In this document: piece by piece, positions 36,358 through 45,049 of the stretch | Position numbering within the stretch: the first letter of the stretch is position 1 | Layout of the letters: the number at the start of each line of letters is the position of its first letter | Assembly (NCBI GenBank): GCA_017505705.1 | Contig: JAFVOS010000011.1 | Location: 224,747-288,746, forward strand | Direction: 5' to 3' | Source of the DNA: Alphaproteobacteria bacterium | Lineage (GTDB): Bacteria; Pseudomonadota; Alphaproteobacteria; Rs-D84 | Length of the DNA: 64,000 bases | Position numbers and translations under genes: made by a program | The notes under the pieces: generated by a model | The model's database searches: none | What the model was told of the DNA's origin: nothing | The model's input: the letters and a program-made list of their open reading frames with translations, nothing else

Positions 36358-37549
36358 ATCAAAAATCTTTACAGATGAAACACGTGGTGCCAGCGTAATG
36401 GAAGTGTTGTTGGCCCTGGGGATTGTTGGTCTGGCGACGCCGTTTATATATAACCAGATTGCCCGCAGTACGCAAACTGTTCGTGATATGGCGTATGCGC
36501 AACAGATAATGAATGTTCGTGAAAATGTTTTGAATTTTGTGCGCATGAACCAGGATAAATGGCCAGATGTTGCCCAAATCAGATTAAGTGACGAAGAATT
36601 GCAAACAATTTCTGATGCGCCTGTTGCTGGATTGATTGATAAATATTCTGTGCGTGGTGCCACGATTACAGATGTATATTTGGCGTATGACATTGGTGAT
36701 ACTGTCATTGATGCGTCACGTATTGCAAAACATATTGGTACAGATGCAGGAATTGTTGGTGATGATGGTGTGGCATACAGCACATCGTGGGCTGTGGCGG
36801 CACCTGATTTTACGCCTGGCTATTTGATATATCGTATTGCACGTGATGTTTCCGGCGAAGATACTTCTCGCTATTTGCATCGTGGGACATCTGGCGAAGA
36901 TAATTTAAATGTCATGGAACGTGATTTGAACATGAATAATTACAATGTGTATAACATTGCAACATTGTCTGCGGAATCTGCCAAGATAAATAATGTAATA
37001 ACAACATTTATGAATTCAGATGATGTTGCTGCAGATAATGTATATTTTTCATCTGGTGCTAATCTTGATGGTGGTGACGTATTTATCGATAATCTGCGTG
37101 TTTCTGGTGATGTCACTGGATTCAGAAATATATATGCAGATAACATGAATGGATCTGGTTATACTACATCTGGTCGCATTATTGCAGACAAGGCCACTGT
37201 CACCAATTCGATAAATGTTTCCAAAGACTTTGTTTTGAAATCAGATTCTTCAAAAACAATAAGTGGCTTTACTGGTATTTCAACTGGTACTGTTTATGCG
37301 CCATTTTTATCAACCGAAGAAATTACTTTTGTTGAAGATTTTGGTCTGACCGTATCTGGTGAACTATTGATGTCAACGACATATCCGCTTCGCATTGGTA
37401 ATTGGGTGTTTCCATCAACAACGCCACCACGTTTCAGTAAGTTTAATTTAAATCGGGCAAAAATGCCAGAAATGCCGAATGCAAAAGAATTTGATGCAAT
37501 AATGAAATCGGGCTGGGTTGGTAAATCAGACATATCACAGGTAAAATAA
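36338..37549 (+). CDS. Large pseudopilin-like protein 2
   Basis: The 403-residue product has a 17-residue leader (MAVTVCKSKIFTDETRG), then ASVMEVLLALGIVGLATPFI. This is a prepilin-like helix with Glu at position 5 after Gly. The large domain contains short repeating strands such as DLNMNNYNVYNIATLSAESA and NVYFSSGANLDGGDVF, related in style to proteins 1 and 3. The GTG start lies inside the end of the preceding gene, so translation is coupled. No function can be assigned; an appendage tip or stalk component is an inference. Confidence 0.7.
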   Translation: MAVTVCKSKIFTDETRGASVMEVLLALGIVGLATPFIYNQIARSTQTVRDMAYAQQIMNVRENVLNFVRMNQDKWPDVAQIRLSDEELQTISDAPVAGLIDKYSVRGATITDVYLAYDIGDTVIDASRIAKHIGTDAGIVGDDGVAYSTSWAVAAPDFTPGYLIYRIARDVSGEDTSRYLHRGTSGEDNLNVMERDLNMNNYNVYNIATLSAESAKINNVITTFMNSDDVAADNVYFSSGANLDGGDVFIDNLRVSGDVTGFRNIYADNMNGSGYTTSGRIIADKATVTNSINVSKDFVLKSDSSKTISGFTGISTGTVYAPFLSTEEITFVEDFGLTVSGELLMSTTYPLRIGNWVFPSTTPPRFSKFNLNRAKMPEMPNAKEFDAIMKSGWVGKSDISQVK

Positions 37550-37551
37550 AT

Positions 37552-38886
37552 ATGAATAAAAAACGTACAGTTTTATCGTCTTTTGTTGAACGCAGTCAAT
37601 GCGGCAGTATGCTGGTAGAACTGTTGTTAAGCATTGCGCTGGCTATGCTTGTTATTCCGTTTATATTTGATTATCATCAGACGGCTGTTGTCCAGGCTGA
37701 AAATGTTGCAATAGCAAAACAGATGTCTGGTATTCAGACGGTTCTGGAAAGATATATAATCGAAAATCGTGAAAATTTATTGCGTACTGTTGGCAAAAAT
37801 ATTACACGCATAAACATAGACGATTTGTATGATTATGGTTTGTCACCAATGGTTCTGGAAAACGCAGATAAATATCAGTTGCGTATATTAAAATCGGCCG
37901 ACACCACCGGCAGTGCCACATTACAGGGTGTTGTTGTTTATACTGATTCAGATATAACACCAATTCGTACACGTGAAATTGTAAACATGGGTGGTGGCAA
38001 TATTGGTTTTGTTGATGGTGCGCACGTATACGGTGCATTTTCTGCATGGCGCAATGATGTGGCAGATATGGGGATTAATGCATCAGATGGTATTGTTGGC
38101 ACAACGTCTGTTCAGCGTGATAATGCGTTGTATCTGTGGCGTATCCCATCAGAAGATCCAACCGATGCCACGATGATGTCGGCATTTAATCTGGGTGGGC
38201 ACAACATAGAAAACACAACTTTCTTTAATGCGTCATCCGGCCAGTTTGCAGAAACCTTAACATCAAAAACAGCTGCTGCGCATGATTTAATTTTTCAAAA
38301 TCGTACATCAATTGATTCAATATATACGTCACTAAATGCAACGGTGGCTGGTGGAATGTCTGCCGATGGGCGCACGATGGAGGTTGCCAACAGTTTTACC
38401 TTAAACGACATAGGCAAATTTTCGTCTTTTGCAACGGGCGATTTATGGGTGACGAATTTAACGTTATCTGGTTTGTCTATTGATCCGTATGACCAGAATT
38501 ATAAAGAACAGGCTGCGGTTCTAAAAATAAATCAATCGCTGGATATGACGTCTGGGCGTATTGAATCTATGTATACAACGGTTGGTTTTGCGGGATCGAT
38601 TACCCCACGATTGGTTGTGTATAATAAAATCGAAGATTCTCGAAATTCTAATTATTATTGGGATGCCGCATCGTCTGAGGCGAATTTTTCAGATGCGTCC
38701 TTTGCAGAATTAGCCCGTTTGGCGACATTGGCCACCCACTTCGAAGGTGTTTCTGGTACAGAATCTAATGCAGTTTTTGGTGCTGTATCTGCGAACAAGA
38801 ATGCAACGGTTGCAGATTACATGAACGCAATTGATGAAATTCAAAAACGTGTTCGTGCGAAATATCGCCTGTTGAATTTAGAATAA
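37552..38886 (+). CDS. Large pseudopilin-like protein 3
   Basis: The 444-residue product begins MNKKRTVLSSFVERSQCG with a basic leader, then SMLVELLLSIALAMLVIPFI, with Glu at position 5. The globular part (about 50-440) resembles neighbours: MSAFNLGGHNIENTTFFNAS matches the DMGGFTFDNVGDV and LNMNNYNVYNIATL segments of proteins 1 and 2. It begins 2 nt after gene 2 stops. The Cys next to the cleavage-site Gly is notable. Together with protein 2 it has the best prepilin signature of the three. Confidence 0.72.
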   Translation: MNKKRTVLSSFVERSQCGSMLVELLLSIALAMLVIPFIFDYHQTAVVQAENVAIAKQMSGIQTVLERYIIENRENLLRTVGKNITRINIDDLYDYGLSPMVLENADKYQLRILKSADTTGSATLQGVVVYTDSDITPIRTREIVNMGGGNIGFVDGAHVYGAFSAWRNDVADMGINASDGIVGTTSVQRDNALYLWRIPSEDPTDATMMSAFNLGGHNIENTTFFNASSGQFAETLTSKTAAAHDLIFQNRTSIDSIYTSLNATVAGGMSADGRTMEVANSFTLNDIGKFSSFATGDLWVTNLTLSGLSIDPYDQNYKEQAAVLKINQSLDMTSGRIESMYTTVGFAGSITPRLVVYNKIEDSRNSNYYWDAASSEANFSDASFAELARLATLATHFEGVSGTESNAVFGAVSANKNATVADYMNAIDEIQKRVRAKYRLLNLE

Positions 38887-38893
38887 TTTGTGG

Positions 38894-38899
38894 TATAAA
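38894..38899 (+). promoter_or_regulatory. Leaderless -10 of the MJ0042-type gene
   Basis: TATAAA ends exactly 7 nt before the ATG at 38907 and no ribosome binding site lies between. The -35 is not obvious. Confidence 0.45.
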
Positions 38900-38906
38900 G
38901 ACAGAT

Positions 38907-39428
38907 ATGAAAATAACTTGTGATTTTTGTAAGACAGAATATAACGTGAATGCACGTCCTGGTGCATCGGTTCGTTGTGCAATTTGTGGTAATACTTGGA
39001 CGGTTGCTGCGCCGACACGTCGCAATACCTTTTTGATGTTTTTTGCGTCGTTGTGTGCGTTGCTGTCTGCGATTGTATTTGTTGTGGCTGTTGTTGTCAC
39101 ATATCGCCCCAGTAAACAGGACAAAGAACCATTGGCGGCGATTCTGACCGGGCACCAGGTTGTCACCAATGATGCTGGTGTTAAACAATTGGTTGTTTCT
39201 GGCAAGATAACGAATCAAACCATGGATATATATGGTGTTCCTGACTTGGTAATTTATTTGCGTGATGCGGATGGGCGTATTATCGCCACCCAGAAATTTA
39301 TGCCGTCTGCGACACTGATTGATGCGGGCGGTGTGTCTGAGTTTAAGCATGTTTTGTCTGCCCCTGTCACGTCGAACATAAAAAGCATAGATGTAAAATT
39401 ATTAACCGAGGCGTCTGAAAAAAAATGA
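38907..39428 (+). CDS. MJ0042 zinc-ribbon/DUF3426 membrane protein
   Basis: The 173-residue protein has an N-terminal zinc ribbon (CDFCKTEYNV, then RCAICGNTWTV), followed by one membrane segment (about 43-66). A C-terminal domain (LVVSGKITNQTMDIYGVPDL) matches DUF3426. The family is common in alphaproteobacteria, often beside ftsE/ftsX, which are absent here. The Cys pairs face the cytoplasm by the topology; function is unknown. Its stop overlaps the next start (ATGA). Confidence 0.82.
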   Translation: MKITCDFCKTEYNVNARPGASVRCAICGNTWTVAAPTRRNTFLMFFASLCALLSAIVFVVAVVVTYRPSKQDKEPLAAILTGHQVVTNDAGVKQLVVSGKITNQTMDIYGVPDLVIYLRDADGRIIATQKFMPSATLIDAGGVSEFKHVLSAPVTSNIKSIDVKLLTEASEKK

Positions 39429-39892
39429 TAAAATTTTTATCTGGGATATTTTTTTGTTTTTTGTTGGCTGTTAATGCATATGGTGCGGATTCATCGCCTG
39501 CACCACGTGTTTCAATTTTTTCAACCAGTACAGACTGGGAAGCGGTGACGGGGCGTCAATTGCATGAATATCGTGGTGAATATCGTGGGCGATCATCGCT
39601 GATTGGTCGTGGTTTGGTATTATATTATTTGGATGGCTTTCCATGTTATGGTCTGGGCGAAGGGGTTCGTGCATGGATTGGTCCCAATGGTGACAGTCAT
39701 GATCATTTGCGTCTGGCGTGTATTGCGGCACCAAAAACGATACATTTTGCATGGGTGAATGCATCACGTGATGCCGACGATAAAACAACGACTGGGATAT
39801 TGACGTGTAAAATCGATGGTGATGGTGGGCGTGATTTTGTTGTTGATTTGTCTAATTGCACACGTGGGCCAGATTGGGATGAATACGAATAA
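39425..39892 (+). CDS. Small secreted protein of unknown function
   Basis: The 155-residue product has a signal peptide (MIKFLSGIFFCFLLAVNAYGA). The mature part has four Cys (PCYGLG, RLACIA, LTCKID, SNCTRG) that may form two disulfides and a run of aromatic and charged residues. No family is recognised. Its ATG overlaps the TGA of the preceding gene, so the two are co-translated. rluD begins 10 nt downstream. Confidence 0.65.
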   Translation: MIKFLSGIFFCFLLAVNAYGADSSPAPRVSIFSTSTDWEAVTGRQLHEYRGEYRGRSSLIGRGLVLYYLDGFPCYGLGEGVRAWIGPNGDSHDHLRLACIAAPKTIHFAWVNASRDADDKTTTGILTCKIDGDGGRDFVVDLSNCTRGPDWDEYE

Positions 39893-39901
39893 GGGTACTG
39901 A

Positions 39902-40861
39902 ATGTCAAACGTTCGTGAATTTGTAGTAGATGAATTAAATGTTGGTATTAGATTGGATAAGTTTTTATCTGCATCTATGCCAGAATTTTCCCGCAGTGAA
40001 ATCCAAAAATTCAATGTCGCCCGTTGTGGTGCGTTGGTAAAGTTTTCTGAAAAAACTCGTTTGGGAGATGTTTTGACTGTTGAAATACCGACGGTTCATA
40101 CAGACGTTGCGACGGAAAATGTATCGTCTGATTTTGATTTAGACATTTTGTTCGAAGACGACGATATTATTGTCGTGGATAAGCCACGTGGGGTTGTAAT
40201 GTATCCGTCTGCTGGGAACAAGACCGGCACATTGGTTCAGAATATTTTGGCGCACACTCATTTATCTGCGTTGGGTGGTGATGTGCGTCCTGGGGTTGTT
40301 CATCGTCTGGACAAAGATACCAGTGGTGTAATGGTTTTTGCCAAATCTGATGCGGCATATCGGGTGCTGGTTAAAATGTTTTCTGAACATGATTTAACCA
40401 GAAAATATGTGTGCTTTGCGTGGGGTGTTCCAAACTGGGAAAGTGCAACAATAACAGGCAATATTGCCCGTTCGTCACGCAATCGCCAAAAGATGACGAT
40501 GGTTAAAACAGGTGGTAAACACGCCCAGACCGAGGTTGAGGTTATAAACGTCTTTCCACGTTCCGGTGTTTCGCAGTTTCGTTGTACATTGAAGACTGGG
40601 CGTACACATCAAATTCGTGTTCATCTGTCGTCGCATGGTTTTCCGGTACTGTGTGACCCGATTTATGGTCGTGGTGGCACACGCTTGGGGTCTGTGCGCA
40701 ATCCAGATTTGCTAGATTTCTTAAAGAATCATACTGGTCAAATGCTGCATGCCCAAATTCTGGAATTTGCACACCCAATAACGGGTCAACAATTGCGTTT
40801 TAAATCACGTTTGCCAGACGATATGTCAGAATTAAAATATTTACTTGAAGAAATCGGATAA
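39902..40861 (+). CDS. rluD: 23S rRNA pseudouridine synthase RluD
   Basis: RluD makes pseudouridines in helix 69 of 23S rRNA. The 319-residue protein has an N-terminal S4 domain (GIRLDKFLSASMPEFSRSEI). The RluA-type catalytic core follows, with RPGVVHRLDKDTSGVMVFAK, whose Asp is catalytic, and the later CTLKTGRTHQIRVHL motif. The YPSAGNKTGTLVQNILAH segment favours RluD over RluC. It probably belongs to the operon starting with the zinc-ribbon gene. Confidence 0.9.
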   Translation: MSNVREFVVDELNVGIRLDKFLSASMPEFSRSEIQKFNVARCGALVKFSEKTRLGDVLTVEIPTVHTDVATENVSSDFDLDILFEDDDIIVVDKPRGVVMYPSAGNKTGTLVQNILAHTHLSALGGDVRPGVVHRLDKDTSGVMVFAKSDAAYRVLVKMFSEHDLTRKYVCFAWGVPNWESATITGNIARSSRNRQKMTMVKTGGKHAQTEVEVINVFPRSGVSQFRCTLKTGRTHQIRVHLSSHGFPVLCDPIYGRGGTRLGSVRNPDLLDFLKNHTGQMLHAQILEFAHPITGQQLRFKSRLPDDMSELKYLLEEIG

Positions 40862-40942
40862 TTCGGTTATTTGGTGCGATTTTTCCCTTTCCAAGTCTGT
40901 GGTTTTATGTTAAAATAAAACAAAAGTATATGGAGTCTGGGA

Positions 40943-43900
40943 ATGTCTTTATTCAAAAAAACGGTTAGTTTATTGGCGGTTTTTGCCGTAATTCCGGCGG
41001 CTATGGCGGTGACTGCACGTCCAAGTGTGACCAATGCTGCAAACACTGCACCACGACGCTTGCCAACCTTGACGGCGTATGTAAATTCGGTTGCGTCAAC
41101 ATCAGCGTCGACATCGACGTCTATGACGGACACAGAATGCGTCGAAGCGTACACAGAATGCATGAAAGGTGACGATGCATGTGGTTCTGAATTCGAAGAA
41201 TGCACAACACGTAAATTGTTCCATGGTAAAATGCCGGTTTGTTTGAATGTTTTATCCCAGTGCTCTGCGGCTGGCATTAACAGTTTGTTTGGAACATCTG
41301 CGATTGCGTCTTTGGGTAATATCAAGACCCAGGATTCTGTCACAAAAGAAATTTTGGATTATACATACCCAACGGATGGCAGTATGATGGGCCAGTGGGT
41401 ATCTGCGGCGGCAATTAATAATCAATACGACACATCTACATGTGTTAAACGTTATACATCCTGCTTGAACAAAGACAGCGTATGTGGTGCTGATTTTGAA
41501 TTATGTACCACCGCCAAAGAATTTAGAAAGCAGGCATTGTTCTGTGATTCCACATTGGCACGCTGCCAAAGTGATGGTGTAAAAGAATTACTGGGGGTAT
41601 ACCCATGGACACCATCCAGTGCAACAATTGGTGGTCGTGTTTCTGCAATGATTGAAGATGGCGCACAATTGGCGGCAATGAATGCTGTATCTACATGCTA
41701 CAAGGTTGTAGAACAGTGCTTCTTAGGGGCGTGTACGGCAAATCCATTCCGTTGTATTGAGGGCAGTACACTGGAACGTGTGACGGCGGCAAATATGGCG
41801 TCAGAAAGTGCCGAAGTGACTGCTGTTCAAACATCTGCATCATCTGTTGATACATTGTCAAAATCAGATGTCAATCGCTATTTGAAGACGTCATGCTTGG
41901 ATACAATCGGTGCAAACAAATATTGTCACATGACATTTCGTGAAAAAACACCGACCAAGGGTGAATTGTCTGATATCGATGCCCAGGAAGAAGTGTTCGA
42001 AGCAGCAATTGATCAGCGTAAAAAATACGTAGATTCCAAGATTCAAGACATAATGCAAAAATTTGATACACGTGCCAAGGACAAGTGTTCAGACACAATC
42101 CGTACATGTGCAATGCGCACATGCGGCGAAGGTATTGGATCTGTATGTTATACATCTGTATTTAATGGAACAGATGAATCAATTAACAAAGAATCTACAC
42201 GTGAACAAATCAAACGTGGGTGTGAATCTATTGTTAATACGGATACAAATTGTCAATATGCATATGCGTCTGTTAAGAATGAAGCGTATTCATATTCATA
42301 TCTGAATAACAGTGTATTTGATACATTGTTCCCAGAATACGACGACACGACCAAGGCGGATCCAATTGGTGTTGTTGCATCATTGAATGCGTCGTTATCT
42401 AATAATTACAGCATGGCTGCAATTGCCCAGATGAAGAAACAGTGTCAAGCAATTGCGACCAGTTGTGTAAAAACAATGTGTGGTACGGACTATGTAAATT
42501 GTTATCGTAACCGTACAGATATTATTGGTAATCTGACGAATTCGGGCGATGCAGACTTTGACCGTTCTATGAACAAGGTTGGCGGCGTTCTGGATTATAC
42601 GATTGTCTTGGGACTGTGCATGAACACTGTGAAATCCGCCGATGTTTGTGATGAACACCTGAAAATTGAACAGGCACGCCTGGCCCAGGGTGCAAATTTG
42701 GCAAATAATTGGGGTGATGCGTCATCTGTTCGTGATGGTTGGGTTGACGCAGGTGGTGCCAAGACGGTGACTGTTGACACAGAACAGGTCCAACGTGTTG
42801 ATGCCAATGGTAATGATATCTGCACAAATTCCAAGGGGTATGAGGGTATTTGTTATGAAATGGATGCAGATGGCGATATTTATGATGAACCAGTATATGA
42901 ATCATATAAATCGTATTTGACCACCCAGGCTGCAAATACACTGTTCAAGGAATTGATTACAGATATTGAATACGAAGCCCAGGCAAAATATAATGCCAAA
43001 CTGACAAAACAGCAGAATATGTGTATGTCATCGAATGCAGGTGGCGTTATGGGTAAAAACGATTTGGGTTCGACATTTATGTGGGCCAAGTTAAAGAATA
43101 ACAAGGTTCCAACCAGTTATGCAACAGCGGGCTTAAAACCAAATCAAATCGTGGCCAGTAATGAATTGTATGGATCATTCTGTCGTGTACGTGTAAATGT
43201 ACAGTCTGATAACAAAGACATCCAAGATGCGATTAACAAGGGGGCTGATTGGGCAACTGCATACTTTGCAGCCGGTGACAGCTTTACCTGTGGCAGCTGG
43301 ATAAGCGGCAAAGATTTGGAAAAAATTGCTGAATTGGTTGGCAAAGACGCACGTAGTGACGCCCAAAAATCCCAGGTCAAGAATCTGGAATGGTGGCTGG
43401 CACCAATCGCTGCAATCGGCAGTGGTGTTGGTGGCGCATATCTGGGGGCTGGCATTGCAAACGGTGATGTCTTTGGTAAATTGTCCGGTCTGAACGCCAA
43501 CAGATCATCTACAGAAACCAAGGCACGTAATCAATGTAATGCATCTTATGAATCGTTTGTTAAAAACGTTAACGATATGACAGACGAATGTACAAATAAA
43601 ACTGACTTTACCGTCCTAAACGATAGTGTAAACATGGTAAAAGCAGCACAGCTTTTAAATGTAGATAAGGTCCTCACAAACAACTTAACTGTCGCTATTA
43701 CGAATATGAGCAAAGCTTGTAAAGATCTGGAAGAGGACAAAGATTTGGACATTAAAAATTTAAAGCAAGATGTTTTAAATCAAGCCAAAATGCTGCACTC
43801 TTATTGTGAGACTTCTGATGTTAACAATGCCCAAGACATTGCCAAGAAAACGCAAACTGCTGCTGGAATCACAGGTGCGGTGACTGCGGTTGCGGGTGGT

Positions 43901-44068
43901 GCATTGACATTCTTTGCAACCAAGGCAATCAAAGAAGCCAATTTGGATAAAGCTGAACAGGAAGCATATGATTTGTTTATGAATGAAATTGGTGAACATA
44001 TCTATTGCTATATCGGCGGTGAAGAAGCGGGTCAATATGGCGACGTTATCACCACCAGCATGGAATAA
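40943..44068 (+). CDS. Very large secreted Cys-rich protein with heptad-Cys modules
   Basis: The 1041-residue protein has a signal peptide (about 1-22, ending PAAMA) and a Ser/Thr-rich linker. Cys at 66, 73, 80 and 87 (CVEAYTEC, then DDACGSEFEEC) are spaced exactly seven apart, then 100 and 107. The same module recurs at 167, 174, 181, 188, then 201 and 208. Shorter C-x6-C-x4-C versions follow (for example CYKVVEQC, CQAIATSC). Near the C-terminus are two hydrophobic stretches (about 815-840, 972-996) that may be membrane segments. No family is recognised. GGAG precedes the ATG; TAAAAT at 40911 is a likely -10. A segment around 43555-43835 has different codon use. Confidence 0.8.
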   Translation: MSLFKKTVSLLAVFAVIPAAMAVTARPSVTNAANTAPRRLPTLTAYVNSVASTSASTSTSMTDTECVEAYTECMKGDDACGSEFEECTTRKLFHGKMPVCLNVLSQCSAAGINSLFGTSAIASLGNIKTQDSVTKEILDYTYPTDGSMMGQWVSAAAINNQYDTSTCVKRYTSCLNKDSVCGADFELCTTAKEFRKQALFCDSTLARCQSDGVKELLGVYPWTPSSATIGGRVSAMIEDGAQLAAMNAVSTCYKVVEQCFLGACTANPFRCIEGSTLERVTAANMASESAEVTAVQTSASSVDTLSKSDVNRYLKTSCLDTIGANKYCHMTFREKTPTKGELSDIDAQEEVFEAAIDQRKKYVDSKIQDIMQKFDTRAKDKCSDTIRTCAMRTCGEGIGSVCYTSVFNGTDESINKESTREQIKRGCESIVNTDTNCQYAYASVKNEAYSYSYLNNSVFDTLFPEYDDTTKADPIGVVASLNASLSNNYSMAAIAQMKKQCQAIATSCVKTMCGTDYVNCYRNRTDIIGNLTNSGDADFDRSMNKVGGVLDYTIVLGLCMNTVKSADVCDEHLKIEQARLAQGANLANNWGDASSVRDGWVDAGGAKTVTVDTEQVQRVDANGNDICTNSKGYEGICYEMDADGDIYDEPVYESYKSYLTTQAANTLFKELITDIEYEAQAKYNAKLTKQQNMCMSSNAGGVMGKNDLGSTFMWAKLKNNKVPTSYATAGLKPNQIVASNELYGSFCRVRVNVQSDNKDIQDAINKGADWATAYFAAGDSFTCGSWISGKDLEKIAELVGKDARSDAQKSQVKNLEWWLAPIAAIGSGVGGAYLGAGIANGDVFGKLSGLNANRSSTETKARNQCNASYESFVKNVNDMTDECTNKTDFTVLNDSVNMVKAAQLLNVDKVLTNNLTVAITNMSKACKDLEEDKDLDIKNLKQDVLNQAKMLHSYCETSDVNNAQDIAKKTQTAAGITGAVTAVAGGALTFFATKAIKEANLDKAEQEAYDLFMNEIGEHIYCYIGGEEAGQYGDVITTSME

Positions 44069-44098
44069 GAGCGTTAAGATAAATCCAGAAACAGAAAG

Positions 44099-44125
44099 AC
44101 GGAGAAAAAATCTCCGTTTTTCTTT
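44099..44125 (+). terminator. Terminator after the 1041-residue gene
   Basis: ACGGAGA at 44099-44105 pairs with TCTCCGT at 44111-44117, followed by TTTTCTTT. Confidence 0.88.
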
Positions 44126-44135
44126 AAAACAAATA

Positions 44136-44163
44136 TTGACAATACTATAAATTTGTCTATACT
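44136..44163 (+). promoter_or_regulatory. Strong promoter giving a leaderless transcript
   Basis: TTGACA at 44136-44141 and TATACT at 44158-44163 are separated by 16 nt. The -10 ends 7 nt before the ATG at 44171. It lies inside an upstream TTG extension, which is therefore not translated. Confidence 0.75.
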
Positions 44164-44170
44164 TGTCAAT

Positions 44171-44983
44171 ATGAAACCAGATATATCACAGGCTCTTTTA
44201 TCGTATGATATTCGCACCGGGCGTTATGCAGCGGACAATTTTGCGCAATATTCGCCGGCCTATGCTGTCACCAACGAAGATGTTCGTGAAATATTATCTG
44301 CGCTAAAAATAAAGCCAAATTCAAACATTCTGACCGTTGCGGGCAGTGGTGACCAGGCCTTGCATTACAAACTGTCTGGCGCATCACATGTCGATACATT
44401 TGATATTACATATAATGCCAAGATGATTATGGATATAAAAACGACTGCGATTCAGAATTTGCCACGTTCAGATTATGCGTTGTTGGTATCTCGCTGTTCT
44501 CGCAGTAATGATATATCTGATATACCACAATATCAGCAAATAGAACAGCATATGCCCACAGAAACACGTGAATATATACGTCATATGCGTGGAATGTTTC
44601 TGACACGTGGCGGTCCATGCTATGATATTATGTATAATTATGAATATGCTAAACTGCAGAAATTGATTACAGAACCATTCAATTTTATCTGGACTGATTT
44701 ACCAGAACTGTCATCGCATCTGACCCAAAAATACGACCAGATATATCTGTCTAATATCCTGCAATATCATGCAAAGCCAGAATATATAATTCCATTGGTC
44801 AATGATTTGTCTTCATTTTTGAACCCGGATGGTACAATGATGGTAAATGTTGCGCCGTTCTTTGTCGGCGAAGATATTGATGCGCTGCGTCAAATGAAAA
44901 AAAGCGTCGAAGACAACGGCATTGGTTCTGTTAAATTTATCAGAACTCATTTGTTTCATATGTGTGTTTTACAAAAAAGATAG
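44171..44983 (+). CDS. DUF3419-like protein with SAM-binding fold
   Basis: The 270-residue protein resembles DUF3419, the family of BtaA, which transfers a 3-amino-3-carboxypropyl group from S-adenosylmethionine to diacylglycerol. The visible match is the first strand-loop (NILTVAGSGDQALHYKLSGA), a SAM-type glycine loop, and FDITYNAKMIMDIKTTAIQN. The second half contains the YLSNILQYH segment. Substrate is unknown. The start at 44171 is fixed by the leaderless promoter. It separates the 1041-residue Cys-rich gene from the next two secreted proteins. Confidence 0.65.
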   Translation: MKPDISQALLSYDIRTGRYAADNFAQYSPAYAVTNEDVREILSALKIKPNSNILTVAGSGDQALHYKLSGASHVDTFDITYNAKMIMDIKTTAIQNLPRSDYALLVSRCSRSNDISDIPQYQQIEQHMPTETREYIRHMRGMFLTRGGPCYDIMYNYEYAKLQKLITEPFNFIWTDLPELSSHLTQKYDQIYLSNILQYHAKPEYIIPLVNDLSSFLNPDGTMMVNVAPFFVGEDIDALRQMKKSVEDNGIGSVKFIRTHLFHMCVLQKR

Positions 44984-45049
44984 CGTACAGGGGATTTTTT
45001 ATCTTTTCATACCCATAAAAATATGTTAAAATTTGGGATAAGAGAGAAT

